Assembly: GCA_900318255.1 (NCBI GenBank)
Contig: ONJX01000017.1
Location: 1 to 61,591, forward strand
Length of the DNA stretch: 61,591 bases
Source: an uncultured Prevotellaceae bacterium
Lineage (GTDB): Bacteria; Bacteroidota; Bacteroidia; Bacteroidales; Muribaculaceae
Reading direction: 5' to 3'
This document shows positions 43,950 through 52,001 of the stretch, in pieces. Made by a program: the position numbers and the translations under genes. The notes beneath the pieces are model-generated. The model worked only from the letters and a program-made list of their open reading frames with translations. It had not been told where the DNA came from and did no database searches. Positions within the stretch are counted from its first letter, which is position 1, and each line of letters opens with the position of its first letter.

Positions 43950-44399
43950 ATGGCAAAATTACACATAACAGAAGACTGGTGGACGGCACCGAGCGAAGAC
44001 AACGAAGGCCGCACGGTGCTGGTAACCGGCAGGAGAGCCCTCGAGAATGTGATAGCCACTGGGCGCTACCGCTTTCGCATTGAGGTGACATGGCTCTATG
44101 AGCCCGATAGTGGCGGGATGCCCGACTACCAGACATCGCGCACCATGGAGGTGGTGACCGATGCCCTGCAAGAGTCGCTGCGTCGCGACCCGGTGGCAGT
44201 GATGACTGGCATCTACACTGGTGCTGGCGAGCGTAACTGGGTGTTTTATGCCGTCACGCTCAAGTCCTTCCAGTCAATGCTCAACCAGGCCCTCAGCGTC
44301 ATCGACGAGCAGCTACCGCTCACCTTCCATGCCGAGGAAGACCCCGAGTGGGAAGAATACCAGCAGATGTGCCAGTGCGAGATAGCCAGGGAAGAATGA
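43950..44399 (+). CDS. DUF695-family protein
   Basis: From ATG 43950 the product is 149 aa and soluble. It shows the layout of DUF695: TEDWWTAPSEDNEGRTVLVTG, FRIEVTWLYEPDS, a conserved TGIYTGAGERNWVFY, and an acidic end DPEWEEYQQM. No function is known. A longer frame starts at 43908 but the added residues have no family resemblance. It is divergent from rmuC. Confidence 0.85.
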   Translation: MAKLHITEDWWTAPSEDNEGRTVLVTGRRALENVIATGRYRFRIEVTWLYEPDSGGMPDYQTSRTMEVVTDALQESLRRDPVAVMTGIYTGAGERNWVFYAVTLKSFQSMLNQALSVIDEQLPLTFHAEEDPEWEEYQQMCQCEIAREE

Positions 44400-44405
44400 G
44401 AGACA

Positions 44406-44460
44406 AGTGTTAAGTGTTAAATGTTAAGTGTTAAGTAGGACGAGACTTGTCTCGTCCAAT
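44406..44460. repeat. Palindromic REP-like element, second copy (GGACGAGAC hairpin)
   Basis: Four GTTAAGT/GTTAAAT units are followed by GGACGAGAC-TT-GTCTCGTCC, a perfect 9-bp hairpin with a 2-base loop. The layout equals that at 14398-14445, with compensating changes in both arms. Confidence 0.65.
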
Positions 44461-44461
44461 A

Positions 44462-44541
44462 GAAGTTCTGGATGGCCTAGAAAACTGGAAGTTCTGGATG
44501 GCCTAGAACAACTAGAAATTCTGGATGGCCTAGAATAACTG
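44462..44541. repeat. Three tandem ~27-bp repeats
   Basis: Units starting GAARTTCTGGATGGCCTAGAA begin at 44462, 44488 and 44515. No open frame continues through them. They fill the gap between the DUF695 gene and the small membrane protein. Confidence 0.8.
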
Positions 44542-44608
44542 GACAATCCAGGCCTTCAGGAAGAGAAGCTACAAACCATTATTTATTAACTTTTTAAATA
44601 CATCGATT

Positions 44609-44848
44609 ATGGGGTCCATTGGAATTTATGCACTGCTAGCATTAGGCATTGGCTTGGTTTGCGGCCTTGTAACCAATGTCATCGTCAAGCTAGTGCGCCG
44701 TCGCAGTGCCAGCGCCGCTAATGTGGCTGACGATTTTGACGAGGAGGACTACAATAGCCACTTCCTCATGTTCAGCCTCGGGTTCACCCTCGTGGCATTC
44801 ATCGTGATCTGCTTTGTGAGCGGAGTATTTGACAAAATCGGCTACTAA
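44609..44848 (+). CDS. Small two-segment membrane protein
   Basis: The 79-aa product has two hydrophobic helices (about 5-30 and 53-72) joined by a basic-then-acidic loop (VRRRSASAANVADDFDEEDYN). I do not recognise a family. An in-frame ATG, third-position GC bias like its neighbours and a plausible topology support it as real. Confidence 0.6.
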   Translation: MGSIGIYALLALGIGLVCGLVTNVIVKLVRRRSASAANVADDFDEEDYNSHFLMFSLGFTLVAFIVICFVSGVFDKIGY

Positions 44849-45118
44849 CCTATTAAACACCACACTGCCTATAGGAGACATCATTACTCATTATTAAAGT
44901 ACAAAAATAGTAAAGTAAAGGCGGCAAGACCGTCTGCTCAACGAAGCAAGGGCTCGCGAAATCCTTGCCAGTGTTGAACATGGCTTTGTGAAACAGCCAT
45001 CGAGCTGGCGAGTAATCGAGTAATCGAGTTGTTGAGCTGGCGAGCCGTTTTATACTATTGTCTTGTAAGCTTGCCAGCTTGTGAGCTTGTGAGCTTGTGA
45101 GCTAAATATCATTATTAT
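44849..45118. repeat. Gap with short degenerate repeats
   Basis: No gene. At 45001-45045 there are repeated GAGTAATC and GAGCTGGCGAG units. At 45060-45110 CTTGTGAG units repeat three times next to CTTGCCAGCTTG, roughly the reverse complement of the first group. Looks like decaying simple repeats that could form a long imperfect hairpin. Confidence 0.5.
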
Positions 45119-45688
45119 ATGAAACAAAACTGGAGACCAGGAACAATGATATATCCACTGCCGGCGGTGCTGGTGTCGTGTGGAGCAACCCCCGAGGAGT
45201 ATAACCTCTTTACTGCCGCATGGACGGGCACCATCTGCAGCGACCCTGCCATGTGCTATGTGTCGATAAGACCTGAGCGCCACAGCCACGACATCATTGA
45301 GCGCAGCATGGCATTTACCCTCAACCTCACCAACGAGGCGCTGGCACGTGCCACCGACTGGTGCGGCGTCAAGAGCGGGCGTGACTTCGACAAGTGGCGG
45401 GAAATGGGGCTCACGCCAGTGAAAGGCGTGAAAGTGGCGGCGCCCTACGTCGCCGAGGCGCCCGTGAGCATTGAGTGCTTGGTCAAGGACATCATGCGGC
45501 TGGGCACGCACGACATGTTCATCGGCGAGGTGCTCAACGTCATCGCCGACGACCGCTTCATCGACCCCACCACCGGCGCCCTCAACCTCAAGGAGGCAGG
45601 CCTCATCACCTACTGCCACGGCCACTACTACCGCCTGGGCGAAGAGCTAGGCCACTTTGGCTGGACAGTGCGCAAGAAAGCGAAATAA
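45119..45688 (+). CDS. Flavin reductase-like FMN-binding protein
   Basis: This 189-aa protein has the split-barrel flavin_reduct fold: NLFTAAWTGTICSDPAMCYVSIRPERHSHDII and an EALARATDWCGVKSGRDFDKW segment. Family members bind FMN and reduce it or act as small oxidoreductases. The partner is unknown. It is followed after 27 bases by the LOG-family gene, so the two probably form an operon. Confidence 0.88.
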   Translation: MKQNWRPGTMIYPLPAVLVSCGATPEEYNLFTAAWTGTICSDPAMCYVSIRPERHSHDIIERSMAFTLNLTNEALARATDWCGVKSGRDFDKWREMGLTPVKGVKVAAPYVAEAPVSIECLVKDIMRLGTHDMFIGEVLNVIADDRFIDPTTGALNLKEAGLITYCHGHYYRLGEELGHFGWTVRKKAK

Positions 45689-45715
45689 CCTCGTAATCAT
45701 TATTTAGAAAAAGCT

Positions 45716-46687
45716 ATGATTTCTGACGCCAGCATTGCCAACTTCGCTCCAGTAGTGGAGTACATGAAATCGGTGCCATTTGATGTGAGCCGCACGCAGC
45801 TTTATAGCGCTGCCGAGCTATATCAGGGCTACAGCCTTGAAGACGGTAATTATTACGATGCCCGCATCTACCAGCATTACATCTCTACTGGCAAGCACAC
45901 CAGCAGCGTCAACGAGGCGATAGCTCGCACGCTGCACGACCTTGCCATCTATATAGCTCTGGGCGAGTTCTTTCGCTCTCACCACTACCTGCGGTGTGTG
46001 GGCGTGATGGGCGGCCATGCCTTGCTCAGGACCGACCCCATGTTCCGGCAGATTGTCTATCTCGGCAAGCGCCTCACAGAGCAGGGGTTGTTCATGCTTA
46101 GCGGTGGTGGTCCAGGAGCTATGGAGGCCACTCACCTGGGGGCGTGGATGGCTGGCCGCAGCGACAGCCAGGTGGAAGACGCGCTGCGCATCATGTCGGC
46201 AGCTCCCGATTTTAAGCACCCGTTATGGCTCAAAACGGCTTTCGCAGTAATCGACAAGTATCCTCAAGACCGTTACGAGAGCCTTGGCATCCCCACATGG
46301 CTCTACGGCCACGAGCCCAGCACCCCCTTTGCCACCCACATCGCCAAGTTCTTTGACAACAGCCTACGCGAGAACAACATTCTCACCCTTCCCTTTGGGG
46401 GCGTGGTCTATGCCCCAGGCAGCGCGGGCACCATTCAAGAGATTTTCCAGGATGCGGTGCAGAACCACTACCTGTCGTTTGGCTTTTCAAGCCCCATGAT
46501 ATTTCTTGGTTGCCAGTTCTGGACTGATGAGGTGCCACTTTACCCATTGCTACAAAAAATGATGCAACATGGCAAATATAAAAACCTGATCATGAGACTT
46601 ACCGACGATTGCGATGAAGTGGTCGAGGCTCTTCTCGATTTTCAGGAACTGACAAAATCTAACCCCGAGAATTTTAATCTCAAATAA
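45716..46687 (+). CDS. LOG-family protein (possible nucleotide 5'-monophosphate phosphoribohydrolase)
   Basis: The 323-aa protein has a Rossmann core with MGGHALLRTD, LSGGGPGAMEA and PGSAGTIQE. The last replaces the usual PGGxGTxxE with Ser at the second Gly. LOG enzymes hydrolyse nucleoside monophosphates to base and ribose-5P. The N-terminal ~90 residues are an added helical part, as in larger LOG/PpnN-like proteins. The substrate is not readable from sequence. Confidence 0.85.
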   Translation: MISDASIANFAPVVEYMKSVPFDVSRTQLYSAAELYQGYSLEDGNYYDARIYQHYISTGKHTSSVNEAIARTLHDLAIYIALGEFFRSHHYLRCVGVMGGHALLRTDPMFRQIVYLGKRLTEQGLFMLSGGGPGAMEATHLGAWMAGRSDSQVEDALRIMSAAPDFKHPLWLKTAFAVIDKYPQDRYESLGIPTWLYGHEPSTPFATHIAKFFDNSLRENNILTLPFGGVVYAPGSAGTIQEIFQDAVQNHYLSFGFSSPMIFLGCQFWTDEVPLYPLLQKMMQHGKYKNLIMRLTDDCDEVVEALLDFQELTKSNPENFNLK

Positions 46688-46697
46688 AAACTCAATT

Positions 46698-47315
46698 ATG
46701 AAAAGAACATCATTAGCATTAATTCTTGCATGCCTTGCGATGGCAGTGATGGCGCAAGAGACCATCAAAGTGAAGTATCAAGGAGCCAAGCCCACAATCA
46801 GCGATTTTGCCTGGAGCTATCTCTCGGTTGCGGCGCTCGACGATGACGGCTGCATCAACGAGGCCGACCATGCCTTCAAGCAGGCGTGGGTCAAGCAGCG
46901 CAACGGGAAAAAACTCGACAAGGGCGAAACACTCACCATCGACAAGAACAACGGCTATGTGTGCTTTGAGTCAAGACACGAGGAGCACAGGCTCAAGATT
47001 GAGATGTGCTACTGGAACGAGAGCGACGGCAAGCACAAGCTCGTTGCCTACAACGTGTTGAGCTTCCGCGACGGCAATTACGAGCCAGGACAATATGACG
47101 GCATCGTGTTCTACCGCTACAACAATGCCACCAAGAAGATGACAATGTGTAGCGTGCCAGGCTTTAATAGAGTTTATGACGTGGAAGATGGAGCTATCAT
47201 CTACTTCGACCTGCCACGCACTGGCAAGGACATCACAGTCAACTACATGAACTACAACACCAAGAAAGTTAAGCCCAAAACCCTCAAGTGGACAGGCCGC
47301 AAGTTCACCTTCTGA
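46698..47315 (+). CDS. Exported protein of unknown function
   Basis: The 205-aa product has a signal peptide (cleavage near LAMAVMAQ) and a mature part rich in aromatic and charged residues (KVKYQGAKPTISDF, DKNNGYVCFESRHEE, YEPGQYDGIVFYRYN). This suggests a beta-sandwich. I do not recognise the family. It starts 10 bases after the LOG gene and ends at a terminator. Confidence 0.75.
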   Translation: MKRTSLALILACLAMAVMAQETIKVKYQGAKPTISDFAWSYLSVAALDDDGCINEADHAFKQAWVKQRNGKKLDKGETLTIDKNNGYVCFESRHEEHRLKIEMCYWNESDGKHKLVAYNVLSFRDGNYEPGQYDGIVFYRYNNATKKMTMCSVPGFNRVYDVEDGAIIYFDLPRTGKDITVNYMNYNTKKVKPKTLKWTGRKFTF

Positions 47316-47320
47316 AAAAA

Positions 47321-47347
47321 TGGCTCACCCCAGAGTGGGCTTTTTTT
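47321..47347 (+). terminator. Intrinsic terminator before glyA
   Basis: 6-bp stem (47323-47328 with 47335-47340, one wobble), 6-base loop and seven Ts. Confidence 0.75.
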
Positions 47348-47403
47348 ATGAGAAATAACACAAAAAACTACTTGACGATAACCGATAACTGAAAACTTTT
47401 CAC

Positions 47404-47411
47404 TACCTTTG
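47404..47411 (+). promoter_or_regulatory. Promoter -7 box (TACCTTTG) of glyA
   Basis: TAnnTTTG match; the ~60-base AT-rich leader shows no riboswitch-like structure. Confidence 0.7.
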
Positions 47412-47478
47412 TGGCTTGAAAGCAAAAAACATTTTTAGATTGATCTATATAAACAACATTAACATTATTCTTTAAAAG

Positions 47479-48759
47479 ATGAAGAGAGACGATTTACTGT
47501 TCAGCATCATTGAGCGTGAACACCAGCGTCAACAGCGTGGCATTGAGCTCATTGCCAGCGAGAATTTCGTGAGTGAACAAGTTATGCAAGCTATGGGTAG
47601 CTGCCTGACCAACAAGTATGCCGAGGGTTATCCTGGCCACCGCTACTATGGCGGTTGCCAAGTGGTAGATGAGGCCGAGACTCTGGCTCAGGAGCGCATC
47701 AAGCAGCTCTTTGGAGCAGAGTATGCCAACGTGCAGCCCCACAGCGGTGCGCAGGCCAACATGGCAGTGTTCATGGCATGCCTCAAGCCCGGCGACAAGT
47801 TCATGGGTCTGAACCTGGCTCATGGCGGTCACCTCTCACACGGAAGCCCAGTGAACTTCTCGGGCCTCGTGTTCCAGCAGTGCGAGTATAATGTGACCCC
47901 CGACACTAACCTCGTTGACTACGACATGATGGAAGAGGTGGCTCTGCGCGAGCATCCCAAGCTCATCGTGGGCGGTGCCAGCGCCTACAGCCGCGAGTGG
48001 GACTATGAGCGCATGCGCAAGATTGCCGACAAGGTGGGTGCCATCCTCATGATTGACATGGCTCACCCTGCAGGTCTCATCGCTGCCGGCTTGCTCAACA
48101 ACCCATTGAAGTGGGCTCACATCGTTACCAGCACCACCCACAAGACCCTGCGTGGTCCACGTGGTGGCATCATCTTGATGGGCAAGGACTTCGACAACCC
48201 ATGGGGCAAGACCACCAAGAAGGGCGTAGTGCGCAAGATGTCGTCGCTGCTCGACTCGGCAGTGTTCCCAGGCGTGCAGGGCGGTCCACTCGAGCACGTC
48301 ATCGCCGCTAAGGCAGTAGCCTTTGGCGAGGCACTCCAGCCCGAGTTCAAGGCCTACCAGCAGCAAGTGAAGGCCAACGCCCAAGCGATGGCCAAGGCTC
48401 TGCTCGACAAGGGCTACAAGATTGCCAGTGGCGGCACCGACAACCACTGCATCCTGCTCGACCTGCGTCCCAAGTACCCCGAGCTCACCGGTAAGGTTGC
48501 CGAGAACGCTCTCGTGGCTGCCGACATCACCGTGAACAAGAACATGGTGCCCTTCGACGACCGCAGCGCCTTCCAGACCAGCGGCATACGCCTAGGCACT
48601 CCCGCCATCACCACTCGTGGTGCTAAGGAAGACATGATGGGCGAGATCGTAGAGCTCATCGACACCGTGCTCCAGAAGCCCGAGGACGAAGCCACCATCA
48701 CCATGGTTCGCGAGAAAGTGAACAACATGATGAAGGACTTCCCAATGTTTGCTTGGTAA
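47479..48759 (+). CDS. glyA: Serine hydroxymethyltransferase GlyA
   Basis: The 426-aa PLP enzyme interconverts serine and glycine with tetrahydrofolate. It shows [32 protein letters not shown], the H-x-D cofactor motif IDMAHPAGL and [14 protein letters not shown] with PLP-binding Lys222. Full length, own promoter and own terminator. Confidence 0.98.
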   Translation: MKRDDLLFSIIEREHQRQQRGIELIASENFVSEQVMQAMGSCLTNKYAEGYPGHRYYGGCQVVDEAETLAQERIKQLFGAEYANVQPHSGAQANMAVFMACLKPGDKFMGLNLAHGGHLSHGSPVNFSGLVFQQCEYNVTPDTNLVDYDMMEEVALREHPKLIVGGASAYSREWDYERMRKIADKVGAILMIDMAHPAGLIAAGLLNNPLKWAHIVTSTTHKTLRGPRGGIILMGKDFDNPWGKTTKKGVVRKMSSLLDSAVFPGVQGGPLEHVIAAKAVAFGEALQPEFKAYQQQVKANAQAMAKALLDKGYKIASGGTDNHCILLDLRPKYPELTGKVAENALVAADITVNKNMVPFDDRSAFQTSGIRLGTPAITTRGAKEDMMGEIVELIDTVLQKPEDEATITMVREKVNNMMKDFPMFAW

Positions 48760-48792
48760 TAGCTATACCAAAACATAGCATAACATTTATAT

Positions 48793-48828
48793 AATTAGGG
48801 CGGCCAGTGTGGTCGCCCTAATTTTGTA
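48793..48828 (+). terminator. Terminator after glyA
   Basis: 13-base arms AATTAGGGCGGCC and GGTCGCCCTAATT (one wobble) around a 5-base loop, followed by TTTTG. Confidence 0.85.
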
Positions 48829-48893
48829 AGAGGCACGCAACTGTTAACGTAGGTTAAAAATGGGGGGGTAAATCGTTTTTACTCAAAAAGTTG

Positions 48894-48901
48894 TATCTTT
48901 G
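48894..48901 (+). promoter_or_regulatory. Promoter -7 box (TATCTTTG) of the secreted protein gene
   Basis: TAnnTTTG match, 74 bases before ATG 48976. Confidence 0.65.
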
Positions 48902-48975
48902 CAAGATTTTACTCGCACCAAAGGAATTATCATTGTTTAACAGAAAATTTATTAAACTATAAAATCTAGAAAAAA

Positions 48976-50670
48976 ATGAAAAAGATCACTACTCTTATCC
49001 TTGCCGCTATGATAGCTGTAGCGGCTAGTGCAGTGACGCCGCTACCCGACCAGGGCGTTTATCGCATCAAGAACGTGTATTCGGGCACGTATGTGAAACT
49101 GCAGCACAACTACCTTGCCGACATCACAGCTCCAACCTACGAGGATGCTAGCCCGCTGCTGGTGTGGTATGGCGAGCGTGACGAGAACGGCGAGTCGCTG
49201 CTCACCAACCTCAGCGGCGATGGTGGCGACATGATCGAGACCCTCGAGTTTATCAAAGGCCTCATTGAGGAGGTCCTTGAGTATAACAACAAGCCTACAT
49301 GGTTCCTTGAGGAGATGTTCCAGCTGCACCTTGTGCCCACTGGCGATCCCGACGGCTCGGTGTTCCTGTGTGTCGACGTTCCTCCAATCGACGATTGGGA
49401 GGAAATTCGCGACATTATCCTTGAGGCCGCTGCTGGTCAGACCGCTGTTACCTACTACATCAGCCACATGGTGCCTGGCAACCGCCACTACATGGGCATT
49501 GACTACGACGGCAGCTTTGGCTACCGCCTGCAGGCCGGCACCGAAGAGGGCACCGATATCAAGTTCCTCATGGAGCTCGACACCGATGAGGTTGTGAATC
49601 GTGGCTACTACTTTGTGAAGACCGCTTCGCCCACTGCCGAGGCTCCCTACCTGCGCCGCGTGCACAGCAAGAGCTGCACCGTTGACCTGGTGTCGCCTCA
49701 CAACGATGCCAGCGCCGTGTTTGAGTTTGGCGTGGAGGATGGCGAGAAAGAGAGCCGCCTCACCGTTCAGGGTTTCGACCTGGCAGCTCTGGCTCAGGCC
49801 ACTGGTGGCTACCTGGCACTTTGCCCCACCAACACTGCTGCCCAGAAGTTTGTCTACGACGCTTATGCGCTCAAGCTTCAGCTGCCCGACGAGGGCGTTG
49901 ACGCTGCTGCCATTGTGGCTGCTGCCAAGACTGCACTGGGCGAGGACAGCGAGATAGCTGCCGCCCTCGAGAGCCACAGCGACCTTATCAAGAACCGTGC
50001 CGCCCTCTATGTTGTTCACAGCGACAATGGTGGCATCACCCTCGCCGGCGATGCCAACTATGCCCAATATGGCGACAACGCCAAGTGGCAACTCGAGTTG
50101 ATTGACACCGAGACCAACTACTTTGCTCCCGCCGCTACAGCCGAGGCCAACGGCAAATACTACACCACCTTCTATGCCTCGTTCCCCGTGAGCATTGTGG
50201 GCGATGTCACCCCCTACATCGTGACCGCTGTTGCCGAGGATGGCACTCCCACCCTTGAGGCTATGGATGGCACCACCATTGCCGCCGGCACTCCTGTAGT
50301 GCTTGAGCTTGCCAGCAACGAGGATGAGAACAACCTGCTCATGCCCATCATCAGCAGCGAGGCTCAGGGCATCCCCTACCTGGAGAATGGCCCCAAGTCG
50401 ATGCTCAAGGGCACCTATTTTGACGACGATACCGAGAACGACATGAGCACCATGCTCACCCTGCAAGATGGCCTCACGTTTGCCGTTGACAATACTGCTG
50501 ATTACATGGCTGCCAACAAGGCATGGGCCGACAAGTCCATCACAACAGCCATCACCAAGATTGAGACTGATGCCCAGAACGACAACACCATCTACGACCT
50601 CATGGGTCGCAAGGTGGTGAACCCCACTCACGGCATCTACATCCAGAACGGCAAGAAAGTGGTTTATTAA
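48976..50670 (+). CDS. Secreted T9SS substrate of unknown function
   Basis: This 564-aa protein has a signal peptide (MKKITTLILAAMIAVAASA) and a lectin- or beta-trefoil-like start (GVYRIKNVYSGTYVKLQ). A ~100-residue module (about 395-500: GKYYTTFYASFP, TPYIVTAV, IAAGTPVVLE) is shared with the protein at 52001. It ends with IYDLMGRKVV...GIYIQNGKKVVY, a T9SS sorting domain that sends it to the cell surface. A 529-aa antisense frame over this gene is a codon-bias shadow. No catalytic residues are evident. Confidence 0.88.
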   Translation: MKKITTLILAAMIAVAASAVTPLPDQGVYRIKNVYSGTYVKLQHNYLADITAPTYEDASPLLVWYGERDENGESLLTNLSGDGGDMIETLEFIKGLIEEVLEYNNKPTWFLEEMFQLHLVPTGDPDGSVFLCVDVPPIDDWEEIRDIILEAAAGQTAVTYYISHMVPGNRHYMGIDYDGSFGYRLQAGTEEGTDIKFLMELDTDEVVNRGYYFVKTASPTAEAPYLRRVHSKSCTVDLVSPHNDASAVFEFGVEDGEKESRLTVQGFDLAALAQATGGYLALCPTNTAAQKFVYDAYALKLQLPDEGVDAAAIVAAAKTALGEDSEIAAALESHSDLIKNRAALYVVHSDNGGITLAGDANYAQYGDNAKWQLELIDTETNYFAPAATAEANGKYYTTFYASFPVSIVGDVTPYIVTAVAEDGTPTLEAMDGTTIAAGTPVVLELASNEDENNLLMPIISSEAQGIPYLENGPKSMLKGTYFDDDTENDMSTMLTLQDGLTFAVDNTADYMAANKAWADKSITTAITKIETDAQNDNTIYDLMGRKVVNPTHGIYIQNGKKVVY

Positions 50671-50723
50671 TGCATAATGCTTAATTAGGCTGACACGAAC
50701 GGCGAAGTAAGCGAATTAAGCAA

Positions 50724-52001
50724 ATGGCAGATAATGCTTTGAGAATATGGATAGTGACACTTGTGACGGGCCTCGTGCTCGCCACAAGCGCCGCCGTCCA
50801 TGCCCAAGACAAAGTGCCCTGGACCCACCCAGGCCCCCTGCTGCCCGACAGCAGCAACTTCGTCACCGCGAGTTTGTTGGTGGCATCGCCCGGCGAGGCA
50901 ATGTACTCTTCTTATGGACATTGTGCATTGCGCATGGAAAGTCCTATTAATAATCTTGATTATTGCTTCTCGTTTGAGATGGATTTTGATGAAAGTTTTG
51001 TTGACTATGTCAAATTCTTTGCGGCAAATGTTCAATCTCACATTATTGCTGTACCTACTTCCGAATATTTAGGTCAATACCGTAAAGAAGGACGTGGTGT
51101 GAGGCAGTATGAGTTGAACCTCACCACTCACGAGAAACAGGAACTGTGGCGAACGCTCGACAATGATTACGTGGATGTTCAGTTCAGAAAATATAACCTT
51201 TTAGAAAACAACTGCTCATCAATACTATTTGCCACACTGCTTAATGCACCAATTGATAGGACAATAGAATTTTCCACTTTTCCTGAACAGTTCAATAACA
51301 AGAGCGGTGTTAGAATACGGTATTATACTCAGCTCTCGCCATGGGCAGAATTTCTTGATATGACCTTTTTAGGTACTGAAAGCGACACTAATTGTGACTT
51401 AGTTTACAGAATATCACCCGAAGCATTCGGGCCGGCAATAAAGGCGATGAGTCTTGTTGACAATGACGGCAACAAGACCCCAATGCTTGTTTCAGAAAAA
51501 GAACTGCTTACCAAGAAACTTGAGGTAACCCCTACAACTTGGTCTCCATTACTTATATTTTCAATATTTTTTGTGATTGTAGCTATATTAACTATTTTTG
51601 AATGGTTTGGCAAGAGCAAAAGAGTTAATAGAGTGATGGACGTGATACTTCTTGTGTTGCAGACTATAGCTGGCATAATTATCCTGTACACAAGCTTTGT
51701 CTCGGGACTCTTTGGCAAGCATTGGAACTGGTACCTCATCCCCTTCAACCCACTGCCATTACTCATCTGGCTAATTTGGCGCAGGCGCAAGGGATTCTAC
51801 AAGGTCTATTTGTTCTACACAGCAGTGCTAGTACTTTTCATCTTGGCAACGCCACTGAGTGAGCAACTTGACCTTCCACATCAGCTAATCACTGCGACAC
51901 TCGCAGTGAGATGCTTTTTTAATTATATCGACGGCAAGCGAAATGCCACTACCGCCGCAATTACTAAAACAAAAAAGAAACACAATAAAAACAAAAAGTA
52001 A
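50724..52001 (+). CDS. Second DUF4105 membrane protein, possible lipoprotein N-acyltransferase paralogue
   Basis: The 425-aa product has an N-terminal signal or anchor segment (IWIVTLVTGLVLATSAAVHA). The DUF4105 pair is SYGHCALRME (His) and LLENNCSSILFATLL (Cys), and about four C-terminal membrane segments follow. SFVSGLFGKHWNWYLIPFNPLP is nearly identical to the paralogue at 39266. Base composition changes inside the gene: GC-rich for the first ~200 bases, clearly AT-rich from about 50935 to 51660, then intermediate. That suggests recombination between paralogues or part transfer. The TAA stop shares its last A with the next ATG. Confidence 0.85.
   Translation: MADNALRIWIVTLVTGLVLATSAAVHAQDKVPWTHPGPLLPDSSNFVTASLLVASPGEAMYSSYGHCALRMESPINNLDYCFSFEMDFDESFVDYVKFFAANVQSHIIAVPTSEYLGQYRKEGRGVRQYELNLTTHEKQELWRTLDNDYVDVQFRKYNLLENNCSSILFATLLNAPIDRTIEFSTFPEQFNNKSGVRIRYYTQLSPWAEFLDMTFLGTESDTNCDLVYRISPEAFGPAIKAMSLVDNDGNKTPMLVSEKELLTKKLEVTPTTWSPLLIFSIFFVIVAILTIFEWFGKSKRVNRVMDVILLVLQTIAGIIILYTSFVSGLFGKHWNWYLIPFNPLPLLIWLIWRRRKGFYKVYLFYTAVLVLFILATPLSEQLDLPHQLITATLAVRCFFNYIDGKRNATTAAITKTKKKHNKNKK

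Noticed and set aside
49042..50631. 529-codon open frame on the minus strand opposite the secreted protein gene
   Set aside because: It mirrors codon bias of the plus-strand gene (GCC/GAC third positions), has no domain, and the plus strand encodes a signal peptide and sorting domain.
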